64,000 bases of DNA from Sphaerolaimus hirsutus. Lineage: Eukaryota > Nematoda > Chromadorea > Monhysterida > Sphaerolaimidae. The notes under the pieces were generated by a model that ran no database searches, had not been told where the DNA came from, and saw nothing but the letters and a program-made list of their open reading frames with translations. The translations under genes and the position numbers were made by a program. The stretch covers positions 19,406,001-19,470,000 of the forward strand of contig OZ038456.1 of NCBI GenBank assembly GCA_964036195.1. The letters run 5' to 3'. This document shows positions 1 to 10,076 of this stretch, piece by piece (position 1 is the stretch's first letter; the number at the start of each line of letters is the position of its first letter).

Positions 1-24
1 CCCCCCCCTAGGAGACCCCTGACG

Positions 25-240
25 TCACTCCACAGAACCACCGCCATTATCGCAATATGACAATACCCAAATGATTAAGCAGTTCACCCACAACATGCTA
101 GGCAAAATTTCATTGAACTGCTGGACCATTAGATGCTTCAACTGCTCAATGTCCATCATTTTGGACAACTGTGGACTGCAGACCTTCTCCTTCACATAAC
201 TCCAAAGGAAAATGTCCATTCAATGTGCTACACGTTCTAA
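25..240 (-). pseudogene. possible Tc1/mariner-type transposase C-terminal scrap
   Basis: The minus strand encodes a short stretch with FLWSYVKEKV followed by EQLKHLMVQQFNEILPSML and CDNGGG. This resembles the region around the last acidic residue of IS630/Tc1-type DDE transposases (typically FLWGYxKxxV, then a helix, then a C..xG ending). No upstream catalytic domain is readable, so this is at best a decayed remnant. The likeness is from family knowledge and could be chance. Confidence 0.3.
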
Positions 241-789
241 CATAAAAATCTTGCTAGATGAATGTGTGCTCTTAACATACTAAATGGGGTGCATTTATCT
301 ACTACCATAGCAAATTTGAACAGTTTTCATATAAAATTGACTTGTTGAGAGCAGATTGAAACCGTGCGCCTGACGTGCGCCACCCTGTATATAAATAGCT
401 TTGTAGAGGAAAACTTGATGGAAACATGTCACGATTTTTGGCCATTTCAGTTTTCAAAAAGGTCAGGGTGATAACTAGTGTGTGTAGGCACAATATTTAC
501 CTGCTTCAAATACAATTTGAACCCAATAATGCTGTACATGAACAGAGAGATTTTCTGGAGAAAATCACTCACAAATTTCTCTTGCACAGATTACATGTTT
601 TAGTCATGTATTGCACCACAATGTATCAAGTATGAGTGATTTTCTCAGTGATTTTTTTTCAAATTTAAAAAATATATATAAATATATCACTCAGAATTTA
701 GAAAAAATATAAATATATATAAATCACGGGTTATTTATATTTATTGTGATTTTCGAAAATATAAATCACGGGTTATTTTTCGAATGCTA
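241..789. other. AT-rich spacer, no gene seen
   Basis: Low-complexity AT-rich sequence. A 16-base block AAATCACGGGTTATTT occurs twice (about 722 and 764) within an imperfect palindrome of AT runs. I see no coding exon. Confidence 0.5.
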
Positions 790-1118
790 AATACGGTATG
801 TGTTCTATCCTTTCACCGAGAACACACACGCGGCTGCACGAACAAACTATTTATAATTAAGAGCGCACGCGCTATTATATCACGCCGCAATTAGTCAATG
901 TTAAAAGTGACATTTCTGTCTGATTAAGCCGCAGGTTCCCCGCGCTATTCTTTGTTCTATGCCACAGAATGTTTCAATTCATTTACATGATATACCTACG
1001 CGTTTTCTGTATTCTACAGATAATCATCATTTTCCGACTTATTACCGACGAAGTCATTTTTCAGTGAAGCCGCCGCCATGCGACTGTTCTGATAATGATG
1101 TGCACGTGGTGTAAGGAC

Positions 1119-1552
1119 TAGTGATGGAAAAAGCGCCAGGACTTTGGCGCCAAGCGCCAAAAGCGCCATGGCGCTTTTCCGAACTCGCCGAACTTTCCGG
1201 ACAGCGCCAACCGCCAATGGCGCCAGAGCAGAATGGCGCCAAGCGCCAGAAGCGCCATGGTGCTTTTTGCTTTGGCGCTAGCGCCAAGCGCCAGCGCCAG
1301 GCGTTTTGTTCCTGGCGCCAAGCGCCAAAAGCTCCATGGCGCTTTTCATGGGTGTGGCGCCAGACACCAATATTGTCACACAAATATAGCGCCAAGCGCC
1401 AAAAGCGCCATGGCGCTTTTTGCTTTGGCGCTAGCACCAAGCGCCAGCACCAGGCAAAAATAGTCGATCACTAGTCGCAATGTTTCTGTGCCAATTGTGT
1501 GCGCCGGTCACGCCGGTGCGCTTGCATTTTTCAGGTGCCCTTTCCATCACCA
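1119..1552. mobile_element. GCGCC-rich hAT-like element, copy A
   Basis: Begins TAGTGATGGAAAAAGCGCC and ends near TTTCCATCACCA. The interior is packed with the palindrome GGCGCC and its extension GCGCCATGGCGC, spaced about 8-12 bases. Sister copies at 26934-29040 and 30010-30418 have 8-base target duplications, which places the family in hAT. No clear duplication survives around this copy. Ala/Trp/Arg-rich open frames across it are by-products of the repeat. Confidence 0.75.
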
Positions 1553-1571
1553 GTCTATCTAGGACTACCTA

Positions 1572-1995
1572 CCGTATTACCTCGAATTATCCCCCCCCCC
1601 TTGAATTAACCCCCCCTCGAAATACCCCCCCTAAATTTCGGCTGAGGAAATAATAACCCCCCCCCTCGAAATACCCCCCCTAAAATTGAGTGTAACGTGA
1701 ACGTACATGACAATACCGCAGTTTGTGATCTGTACAATGCAGAACAAACGTTAAAACTGATGATTAAGTGACGTTAGGGAAGGGTTTTTGTGTATATACA
1801 GTAATATATGCCTATAAACACATATAAATCTATGTGATTGTTCGATTTTTCTACGTCTGCGTATGGGGAATTTCCAATAATTTCTGACGAAATAATAGAC
1901 CCCCCCCTCGAATAACCCCCCCCCTCGAATTATCCCCCCCTCAAATTTTGCTGGCGAAATAATAAACCCCCTGGGGGTATTTCGAGGTAATACGG
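1572..1995. mobile_element. pogo-like MITE, C-rich cassette
   Basis: Ends are CCGTATTACCTCGAATTA and its inverse, flanked by TA (1570-1571, 1996-1997). The interior repeats a TCGAAATACCCCCC-type cassette in both orientations. Copy B of the segmental duplication is empty here (near 37738). The left junction carries an extra TACC. Confidence 0.85.
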
Positions 1996-2023
1996 TATGT
2001 TGAATAATCGAAATCATCGAAAC

Positions 2024-2369
2024 CAGGGTTGGTTTTAGTAAAATTCTTTTTACTAAAATTGTATTTTATTTTTAATAAAATTGTATTTTATTTTTATTAA
2101 AATTGTATTTTATTTTTATTTTATTCTTCAATTTTCCATTTTATTTTTATTTTATTCTTCAATTTTTCATTTTATTTTAATTTTATTTTTTATTTGAGTT
2201 TGTGACCAGGATTCATTTAAGTAAAATTCTTTTTACTAAAATTGTATTTTATTTTTATTAAAATTGTATTTTATTTTTATTTTATTCGTCAATTTTACAT
2301 TTTATTTTTATTTTATTCTTTAATTTTCTATTTTATTTTTATTTTTTTCCTGAAATTTTGCCAACCCTG
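2024..2369. mobile_element. hAT MITE, CAGGGTTGG family
   Basis: Starts CAGGGTTGG and ends CCAACCCTG. It is flanked by ATCGAAAC at 2016-2023 and 2370-2377. The unoccupied site with a single ATCGAAAC is at 37759-37766 in copy B. The 346-base interior is TTTTATTTTATT-type low-complexity sequence with no coding potential. Confidence 0.92.
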
Positions 2370-2502
2370 ATCGAAACCCATCACACTTGAGTATGCTTTT
2401 TATCAAAGTGGCCGTTTTTGCATATTTTGCAAGATTGTATATTTTTATTCGCTGTTTTAGATGAAAAAAATTCTGGGAGATTTATATTAAAAAAATAACG
2501 GT

Positions 2503-2790
2503 GATGCCCTAAAATCAATTTGTCGACGGTCATTGCATGAAATAGCCATCGACAAATTGATTTTTGGGCATCACCGTGAAATTGATTTGTCGGCGGACCA
2601 CTTTTCATCGAACGTTTTTCTTTCAAATTCGAATTTAACATCTCCCATATGAAATTTTTTCATTCTAATTCGAGTATTGAACATTCATTTTCAATAAAAA
2701 ACTCGTAAACATGAAAATAATGGATTTATCGGTGACGTTTTATTTGTCGTATCACCTTCTATTTATCGTTGTGCTGTAACTCCGGCTAAG
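2503..2790. repeat. right arm of a large hairpin, left arm lost
   Basis: Matches the right half of the palindrome at 37921-38420 (for example TCAATTTGTCGACGGTCATT, then CATCTCCCATATGAAA). The matching left arm is absent here, so copy A cannot form the hairpin. Downstream sequence to about 3040 is shared unique-looking DNA without a recognisable gene. Confidence 0.7.
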
Positions 2791-3222
2791 TATTTACCTA
2801 TGTAGAATTTTTCTCTCTAAATCACCCATTCTTCGATACTAGTTGTAGTAGCTCGTAGTATACCGCCATGTAAAGGCATCGCTGCTAAATACCCATAAAG
2901 TACATCGTCACATTTTCGTTCGTGCAGACTTCTGTTACGGTCTAGCTGCTATTTAATAGAACTGAATGTGAAAGAACAGCTATCGAATTAGCGTAGCAAA
3001 AAACACCTGACAGGGAAACATTAGCTTGTTCCATCTTACATACCGTATTACCTCAATTATAGGTATACTTTCAATTGATTTCGTCGCTTTTTACTGTACC
3101 TTCAATTCGAGGGTATCTTCAATTGTTTTGACCGATTTTGCAAACGTTTAACCAACAGTGAACAACAACGCAATTCATTTTTCAAACTGGAATGTACCAA
3201 AATGGTGGACCGGGCCTAATAT

Positions 3223-3282
3223 TTACAAGTTGACAGAGTTGTCTGGGTGCCCTTTGGCACCATTTTCATCGTTGTCCGCCAT
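3223..3282 (-). pseudogene. pogo-type transposase N-terminal remnant
   Basis: An ATG at 3282 opens a 19-codon frame beginning MADNDENGAKG before a stop. It matches the start MAENDENGAEV of the longer remnant at 9610-9768, which reaches a recognisable HTH motif. The match links element F and the 9425-9868 element to one autonomous parent. Confidence 0.6.
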
Positions 3283-3655
3283 GTTTCGCAACTGTTTTTA
3301 TGATTTTACGCGTTTTGGCATGCTGCCAACGGTGCCTTATATCAGAGGTATACCTTCGATTGGAGGTACGCCTCGGGGGTAGAGGTATACCTTCGATTGG
3401 AGGTACGCCTCGGGGGTATCTTGAATTTTGACCCTCCGAGTGGTTGGATAGATAGCAAATCGCTCCTCCGGAGGGATAGATAGCTGAAAAATTTTCTGGG
3501 GGGGTTGGGGGGGGTTGTGGTGGTTCGATATAAAGGTTTTTTTCGGGGCATAGAAGGAAGAAAAGGGAGAAAAATCGCTAAAAGTAGGTGTAAAATAGCA
3601 CAAAATGGGTATAGAAGAGCATATAGTACTTAAAATAGCGGAAAATAGGCAGTTA

Positions 3656-3915
3656 CCGTATTTCCTCGAAATACCCCCCCCCCCTCGAAATACCCCCCTC
3701 AAAATGGGCACTATGATATTGTGGTCCGGGAAATGCATAACAGACGTTCAAAACACTCACTGTGTTACGCTAGACAATCGTTTATACCATCTACATCCTC
3801 ATATAAGGCTGTAAAAACTTATAAATGGTGGTTATTGTTGCATTTTTCACATTTTTCTCTCAAAATTTTCACTCTGAAAAAATAAACCCCCCGGGGGTAA
3901 TTCAAGGAAATACGG
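3656..3915. mobile_element. pogo-like MITE, C-rich cassette
   Basis: CCGTATTTCCTCGAAATACC at the left and the inverse at the right, flanked by TA at 3654-3655 and 3916-3917. The empty site, one TA, is at 40134-40135 in copy B. This pair shows that the family duplicates TA on insertion. Confidence 0.93.
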
Positions 3916-4269
3916 TAGATGCATGAACTAGTGATTTTGGAGGTGAAAATCTATATATAGGTAGGTATGAAAAATAGCGATTTAGAGCGAAAATTGGGGT
4001 ATGGTTTCTGAAAAATCGCTCCAGATAGGTAGATAGCTGGTCGATTTGGGGGGGGGGGGGTTTAGGGGATAGTAGCCCAAAATATTGCCTCCGGGATAGA
4101 TAGATAGCTGGGTGGTTTGGGGGGGGGGTAACCCCCCCCAACCCCCCCATTCGAGACCCCTGGTACGCCTTATATTTATTTTGTCATGCTCAAAAAAGTC
4201 AAAAGGTATACCTTATATTAGAGGGTACCTTATATTAGAGGTACACCTTATATTGTAGGTAATATGGTA

Positions 4270-5921
4270 CCGTATTTCTTCTAGTAGAATGGCATACCTC
4301 CAATAGAACGGCACATCCAAAAGAACGGCAGTTTTTGGCACTTGTTTGCACTAACGAAATAGATCTTCCAATAGAACGGCACCTCCAATAGAACAGCAGG
4401 TATAAATTACGTTGGAAGAGTGCCATAACACACAAATATAAGAAAAATGGGTGGTGAGAACATCCAAGCTGTTCAGAATTATGATTTAGGGTTATTTGAA
4501 CGGGGCAGGCCTGATACGCACACGTGCCCGATACGCACATATACCCGTTTTTTTCACTTGACACTTTTTCAAGTGATTTTCAGATATGAGTAAAGTGAAA
4601 AAAAGTTGCGCAATGACACGAGTGAACTTTTTTCACTTCACTCCAGCGTTGCAGCAGAGTTCACACGTTTTTTACGTTCACACATTCACACAAGTCAATA
4701 AAAATCATCAGTAATAAAAATCACACACAAAAAATTCACACACTCCCATTTGTTGCTGTTTTACGATGAAACAGCTTTTCACACACTATGTAACTGTGTG
4801 CCTCAATGTGTTAAATTGTATAGATTCACACACAGCAGAAGGTCAATATTTAGGTGACCTCTGCACACTGAAAACTATAGTGCCCATCACATTACAGTGT
4901 GGGTCAAATAGCAATGTGAGAGCATGTGTTACATTGTGAGAGCAATTTAATGTAATGAGAGTTAAAAAAATTGGTTTTATTAGGACAGTATATGGTAGAT
5001 TTCATAGTAAAGTGAGCAGTCAGTTGAGCAAGAATAAAAATTCTGAGTGCAAATTAAATTTTATTGAATATGTAAAGAGCTGTAAATATAACTATATCTA
5101 TGCATAGAATTAGAAATAAAACTTAAAACACAATTAAAAATCCCATTCTAAGGTCAATAATGCCATATAAATATATGAATGTATGAAGTGCATTTAAATG
5201 AAAATGCAATTTGAGTTTGCATTTTCAATGTGGGCCACCTTTTCTTTTGACCCCTTTGTCTTGACTGCTATGTAACATGAGATAACAGCTGCATTTGCAC
5301 AAGCAACTCAAATTATAGCAATATTATTCACACAGTGTTGTAAATTCACACATTTTTTATGTGTATTTTTTTCGGCTGTGATTCAGCCCAAAAATTTCAC
5401 ACGCTCCCAAATTCACACATTTTTTCACACACCGAAAATGGGAGCTGCAAGCCTGCTTCACTCGTATCTGAAAATCACTTGAAAATGTGTCAAGTGAAAA
5501 AAACAGTGAAAAATAGCCATTTTTCACTGTTTTTCATTTGACACATTTTCAAGTGATTTTCAGATATGAGTGAAGTGAAAAAGTTTACTAATGTCATTGC
5601 GCAACTTTTTTTCACTTTACTCATATCTGAAAATCACTTGAAAAAGTGTCAAAGGAAAAAAACGGGCATATGTGCGTATCGGGCACGTGTGCGTATCAGT
5701 GCACGCCCATTTGAACATTCTGTTTTGTTTGAATTGATGATCTGATAGTAAAATGTTGTTTATTTTTTATAAAAGACACTATGTTCAAATGAAAAATGTC
5801 TGAAAAATATTGGTGAAAAAAATAGAACGGCAGCCGCAATAGAACGGCACCTCTAATAGAACGGCAGGTAAAAAAGTTGATGAAAAAATAGAACGGCGCT
5901 CTTCTATTAGAAGAAATACGG
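4270..5921. mobile_element. pogo-like element U, split by a hAT element
   Basis: Ends CCGTATTTCTTCTAGTAGAA and TTCTATTAGAAGAAATACGG, flanked by TA (4268-4269, 5922-5923). The interior repeats an AATAGAACGGCA cassette. The hAT element 4502-5708 is inserted in it; without that and its 8-base duplication it is about 437 bases, near the 443 bases of the sister 40516-40958. Its left TA is also the right TA of element F. Confidence 0.88.
4502..5708. mobile_element. hAT-like element, GATACGCAC family
   Basis: Flanked by ATTTGAAC at 4494-4501 and 5709-5716; copy B has one ATTTGAAC near 40748. Ends are imperfect inverted repeats sharing TGATACGCACACGTGCCCG, followed by a second layer of inverted repeat (AAGTGATTTTCAGATATGAG). 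A central hairpin lies at about 5458-5580. No transposase frame is readable in the 1.2 kb. Confidence 0.88.
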
Positions 5922-5965
5922 TATTTGCAATGTTCTCATTTAACGTTTCACTTTGAAATACGAAT

Positions 5966-6165
5966 NNNNNNNNNNNNNNNNNNNNNNNNNNNNNNNNNNN
6001 NNNNNNNNNNNNNNNNNNNNNNNNNNNNNNNNNNNNNNNNNNNNNNNNNNNNNNNNNNNNNNNNNNNNNNNNNNNNNNNNNNNNNNNNNNNNNNNNNNNN
6101 NNNNNNNNNNNNNNNNNNNNNNNNNNNNNNNNNNNNNNNNNNNNNNNNNNNNNNNNNNNNNNNNN
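5966..6165. other. assembly gap (200 N)
   Basis: Exactly 200 unknown bases, a conventional placeholder length. The gap begins where copy A of the duplication ends and stops at the first base of an inverted-repeat arm, so it probably marks a palindrome or repeat the assembler could not cross. Confidence 0.98.
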
Positions 6166-6921
6166 ATCAGCAATATCAGAAACCCCTGTAGTCACTGTAT
6201 CAAAAACCCACATGGATCATGTCATGATCAGGGTTGGCAAAATCTCAGAAAAAAATAAAAATAAAATAAAAATAAAATGGAAAATTGAAGAATAAAATAA
6301 AATAAAATAAAATGAAACATGAATAAAATAAAAATAAAATACAATTTTTATACAATTTTACTACAATTTTAGTAAAATGAATTTTACAAAAATCAATCCT
6401 GGTCACAAACTAAGATGAAAAATAAAAATAAAATAAAAATAAAATGGAGAATTGAAGAATAAAATAAAAATAAAATGGCAAATTGAAGAATAAAATAAAA
6501 ATAAAATAAAATTTTTATACAATTTTTATACAATTTTACGAAAATGAATTTTTATAAAACCAACCCTGGTCATGATTTGTAATTTGGTATTGTTATTGTT
6601 TGTATTGTTGGTACATTACATATTGCTTTTCTAAAAACATGGCTAGCATGCGGGCAAGCTGAACTATAAGATATGGAAGTTGAAAGTGGAGGTATAGAAG
6701 TCCAAAGTCAATAAAGCCCTCAATTCTTTTCCACCTAACCCATACAGAGCCCGTGGTTGGATATCTTATAGTTCAGCTTGCCCGCATGCTAGCCATGTTT
6801 TTAGAAAAGCAATATGTAATGTACCAACAATACAAACAATAACAATACCAAATTACAAATCATGACATGATCCATGTGGGTTTTTGATACAGTGACTACA
6901 GGGGTTTCTGATATTGCTGAT
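6166..6921. repeat. perfect inverted repeat, 161-base arms
   Basis: The right arm 6761-6921 is the reverse complement of the left arm, made of 6166-6228 plus 6577-6674. Both total 161 bases and I found no mismatch. The 86-base loop is 6675-6760. A hAT MITE interrupts only the left arm; the right arm shows the unoccupied site. The left arm runs straight into the gap. Confidence 0.88.
6229..6568. mobile_element. hAT MITE, CAGGGTTGG family
   Basis: CAGGGTTGG to CCAACCCTG, flanked by GTCATGAT at 6221-6228 and 6569-6576. The opposite arm of the surrounding palindrome (about 6863-6880) has the target once. The interior is AATAAAATAAAA-type sequence. Confidence 0.93.
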
Positions 6922-7345
6922 GGTAGTTTGCACTGCATCGTGTCAGTACATTACCATAAATTTTAAAAAGGACCCCTTGTGCTTACAATATTTCAAATAA
7001 TGGGGTCTTATTATGTGGCGTAGATAATGCACCAGTTTTGACACAACATTACCATAGGCCTAAATAGAGAGCAATGGGAAAAACTGGCAAATAATTAGAT
7101 GGTGGACCCACGGGCTTTATTTTCAAAGGGATTCATAATTGATGTGGTAACAAGTGTCCATTAGTATTTGTTAAAGTATAGTAAAACATGAAAACCCGAC
7201 CGAAGGTCAGAGAGAATTTAATATCTACATATAAAGAGGTTAAAAAATAGGTTCTCTCTACAGGTCAGAGAGAACCTATTTTTCTATAAAATCTGAGGGG
7301 ATATAGATGAATCATAAACCATATGAATTGATAGTTAGTGCACAC
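6922..7345. other. spacer, hairpin only
   Basis: No coding exon seen. It contains one clean hairpin at 7243-7283, listed separately. Confidence 0.5.
7243..7283. repeat. 17-base-stem hairpin
   Basis: AAAAATAGGTTCTCTCT at 7243-7259 is repeated inverted at 7267-7283 with a 7-base loop. The related half-copy GGTCAGAGAGAATTTAA at 7206 suggests it belongs to a decayed element. Confidence 0.7.
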
Positions 7346-8197
7346 TAGGGATGGCCAAAAAAGGTGTTTTTTTCAATGACAGGGTTTTTAAAGAAAACCG
7401 TTTTTTCAAAAACAGCATTTTTTCTTCTTCAAAAGCTGCCAGCATAGGCGGCACAAGGACCCAATTTGTGCTTGTGACAATCGCATTGACTGAAATTTGA
7501 CTTTGTGACACTTTTTACTAGGTATACATGAATAATTGTGCTTTTAGTTGGTATTTCTGCTTGTGACACCAAAAATTCCGCTTGTGACATTCACAAACGC
7601 ACAAGCACTTGCGCTGCCTATGGCTGCCAGATATGGTTATGAGTCAACATATACAGGTATATCAGACAGGTGACAGTACTTTGTGGTGTTATATTTAGCC
7701 ATATAATGGCTGTGGAGCCATGGGATTTTATAAGTGATGATTTCTGTCAAAAATATCCAGTTTATGTTGACTTATTACAAATATTGGCTTTTGTCGAATG
7801 TTTGTGACTTCAAATGAAGTTGGCTTTGGAATAGTGTTTAAATTAGGTTACAATAGAAGGCTAATTCATCAGAAGTGATTTTTCACACTGTACAAGGAGG
7901 CACATTGACTGGATATTGTATACTACACTAACATATCACACCTTATTATGGCACAATAGCATGAACAAATGGAAGCTTTTACATAAAAAATGCTGCAAAA
8001 CCAATGAAAACAACCACAAAAAGTAAGGTGCATGTGAAATTGCATGCTTGCGTGCTGAAAAAATGCAAAATACCTAGTGCTTAGTACAAAAAATTTTGGT
8101 CAATGTTTAAAAAAAAACGGTTTTGATGGTTTGGTTTTTTTTAAATAAAACGTTTTTTATTTAAAAAAACCTTTGAAAAAAACATTGGCCATCCCTA
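7346..8197. mobile_element. hAT-like element, TAGGGATGGCC family
   Basis: Starts TAGGGATGGCCAAAA and ends TTGGCCATCCCTA, flanked by GTGCACAC at 7338-7345 and 8198-8205. Subterminal AAACGTTTTTT-like stretches occur at both ends. The 852-base interior has no open frame I can assign. Confidence 0.9.
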
Positions 8198-8214
8198 GTG
8201 CACACTCATCGCTT

Positions 8215-8672
8215 TAGGGTTCAAATGGGATTGACTTTTCAGGATCGGGATCGGGATTGGTTTTTTGAGATTTCGGAATCGGGATCGGGATCGGGATTAG
8301 CCGGGATTGGGGTCAAGGGATCGGGATCGGGATCGGGATTGGCATTTTTTCGGGATCGGGATTGGGGTCTTGGGATAGAGATTTTGGCCAATGTTTTGGC
8401 ATCCACAGTTGTTCATAAAGGTCTAAAAACACTGTTGGATGCCAGAAAGGTGGCATAAAATGAACGCTGGGGGTTTGCATTCACATTTTTGCATGCAAAA
8501 ACGTCGTTTTTTCACTGTTGATAATTTCCGCTAATTTTTCTGGGTTCAGGATCCTGGACTTCGGAGTTTCTCGGGATCGGGATCGGGATTTGAAAAGTTT
8601 CGGGATCAGGATCGGGACTGCTAAATCCTGGAATTTCACGGGATCCGGGATTGGGATCCCGTTTGAACCCTA
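8215..8672. mobile_element. hAT MITE, GGGATC-repeat family
   Basis: TAGGGTTCAAATGGGATT to CCCGTTTGAACCCTA, flanked by CATCGCTT at 8207-8214 and 8673-8680. Both subterminal regions are tandem GGGATC hexamers. A shared core (ATGCCAGAAAGGTGGCATAA, then GGGGGTTTGCATTCACA) matches the sister at 36782-37258 in opposite orientation. Confidence 0.93.
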
Positions 8673-8712
8673 CATCGCTTTGTGTGGTAATATAATTGAG
8701 GCATCTAATTTT

Positions 8713-9142
8713 AAAGTCGACAAGTCCCCAAAATGCGATTTTGAGATAATCGCATTTTAAGATTCAAACCCAATTCCAGACCCGTGGTGCGTGTCCAATT
8801 TGGCTCTCTCATGATTTCCATTAAGTTCCATATGTTGACAATAGAGTGTCAATTTTTCAGCCCCTAATCTCAACATATATGTGAAAAATGGGGTGTCCAT
8901 AAAATTCCATTGAGTCAGAGCAAAACTGTTTTTGGGAGGGAAATGGCCTTCTTGCACGTGAGAACATTTTTGTTTCCGCACGCGTTGCTCCTCCCTTGTG
9001 GGAAATTTATGCACTTGTCGACTTTTAGAAATCGGTGCCCATAGTGGACTTATCACATTTCTTGTGTTTTTTTCCCATAAAAAAGGATGCGGAGGACGGA
9101 CTTGTCGAATTTTAGCCCAAAACTAAGTGGACTTGTCGACTT
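8713..9142. repeat. inverted-repeat element, GTCGACAAGTCC ends
   Basis: AAGTCGACAAGTCC near 8714 and GGACTTGTCGACTT ending at 9142 are inverted. Another internal copy of the motif is near 9015, and an AATGCGATT hairpin is near 8731-8758. No target duplication is evident, so class is unknown. 9143-9422 shows nothing else. Confidence 0.4.
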
Positions 9143-9424
9143 CTCTTGCCCAATTTTTTTCTTGCCGTGGGCCAAGTTTATTTAAGTCCCTAATTCCGCG
9201 TGTGTAACTTTCAAAGCTGTTACGAAACTACCTTTATTCACAGGACACTGCACGTGCAAATTAAAAGTGTCTGCATTCTGTGTGAAATCATTCACCAATC
9301 GGGTACAATGACCCTATGAACTTCGCGCCTCGTATCTTTTGCATTGGGCATACTTCTCACGTGGCATACTTTGCACGCAGTTCACTCAAAATTATATATG
9401 TTCTAATAAGGTTGTAGACTATTA

Positions 9425-9868
9425 CCGTATTACCTCCAATATAAGGCATCCCTCTAATATAAGGTACCCTCTAATATAAGGTATAACTTTTGGCCATTTT
9501 GAACGCGATGAAATAAATATAAGCTACCCTCTAATATAAGGCATATCTCTAATAAGGCACAGCTGGCTGCGTGCCAAAACGCGCAAAATAATACAAACGG
9601 TAGCTAAACATGGCGGAAAATGATGAAAATGGTGCCGAAGTGCACTGCGATAACTCTTCGTCGACTTCCGCCGCTGAAAAAAGTGTCAGAATATGGCGGC
9701 ACTATTCACTGGAAGAGAAACTTTGAATTATTGACCAGATGAAAATCTGGCGAAAAAAATTGAAGGTACCCTCTAATATAAGGTACCCTCTAATATAAGG
9801 TATAACTTTTGGCTCTAAAAATCTGATGAAAACAATATAAGGTATACCTTATATTAGAGGTAATACGG
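9425..9868. mobile_element. pogo-like element P with transposase remnant
   Basis: Ends CCGTATTACCTCCAATATAA and its inverse, flanked by TA (9423-9424, 9869-9870). The interior repeats the CTCTAATATAAGGTA cassette on both sides. The centre holds the start of a transposase on the + strand (9610-9768), the best evidence here that this TA-flanked superfamily is pogo/Tc1-mariner. Confidence 0.88.
9610..9768 (+). pseudogene. pogo-type transposase N-terminal remnant
   Basis: An ATG at 9610 opens 38 codons beginning MAENDENGAEV and reaching HYSLEEKL, then TGA at 9724-9726, then IIDQMKIWRKK in the same frame. A basic/aromatic lead, YSLEEKL, then a short hydrophobic helix is what the N-terminal CENP-B/pogo-type helix-turn-helix looks like. 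No DDE domain follows; the element closes with its terminal cassettes about 100 bases later. It is an internal-deletion derivative. Confidence 0.6.
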
Positions 9869-10074
9869 TATATATGGTGGTTTTTGTCACATTTTTCTAC
9901 GTCTGCACTTCGTCTGCATTTTTCTACGTCTTTACATTATTAGTACCAGGAGTTCAAAAAAATTTCAGGCGAAATAATACCCCCCCTCGAATTACCCCCC
10001 CCCCCTCGAAATACCCCCTCAAAATTCTCACTCTGAAAAAGTAAACCCCCTGGGGGTATTTCGAGTAAATACGG
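9869..10074. mobile_element. right part of a pogo-like C-rich element
   Basis: Ends GGGTATTTCGAGTAAATACGG then TA at 10075-10076. The core (TGCATTTTTCTACGTCTGC, then GCGAAATAATA) is the same as in 46275-46717. No matching left half is seen; element P probably replaced or interrupted it. Confidence 0.65.
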
Positions 10075-10076
10075 TA

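Larger units (their letters stand above)
3043..4267. mobile_element. pogo-like element F, with nested pogo MITE
   Basis: Ends CCGTATTACCTCAATTATAG and GTAGGTAATATGG with flanking TA (3041-3042, 4268-4269). The interior repeats AGGTATACCTTCAATTG-type cassettes. Without the nested element at 3656-3915 and its TA it is 963 bases, against 962 for the sister at 39552-40513. A 36-base unit is tandemly doubled at 3346-3417 here but single in copy B. It carries the start of a transposase on the minus strand. Confidence 0.85.
790..5965. repeat. segmental duplication, copy A
   Basis: From CGGTATGTGTTCTATCC at about 793 to the base before the gap, this block is collinear with 36533-41002. The copies share the order GCGCC element, 2.4-kb hairpin-bearing segment, pogo element F, pogo element U and a 45-base right flank. 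They differ by whole insertions: copy A alone has elements at 1572-1995, 2024-2369, 3656-3915 and 4502-5708; copy B alone has elements at 36782-37258 and 38642-39505. Copy A has also lost the left arm of a hairpin. The true right end is hidden by the gap. Confidence 0.85.

Noticed and set aside
1054..1474. Long Ala/Trp/Arg-rich frames on both strands (also near 28200, 28830, 30000 and 37300)
   Set aside because: They are translations of GGCGCC arrays, which lack stop codons in several frames.
5785..6258. Open frames crossing the N run
   Set aside because: They exist only because unknown bases contain no stops.
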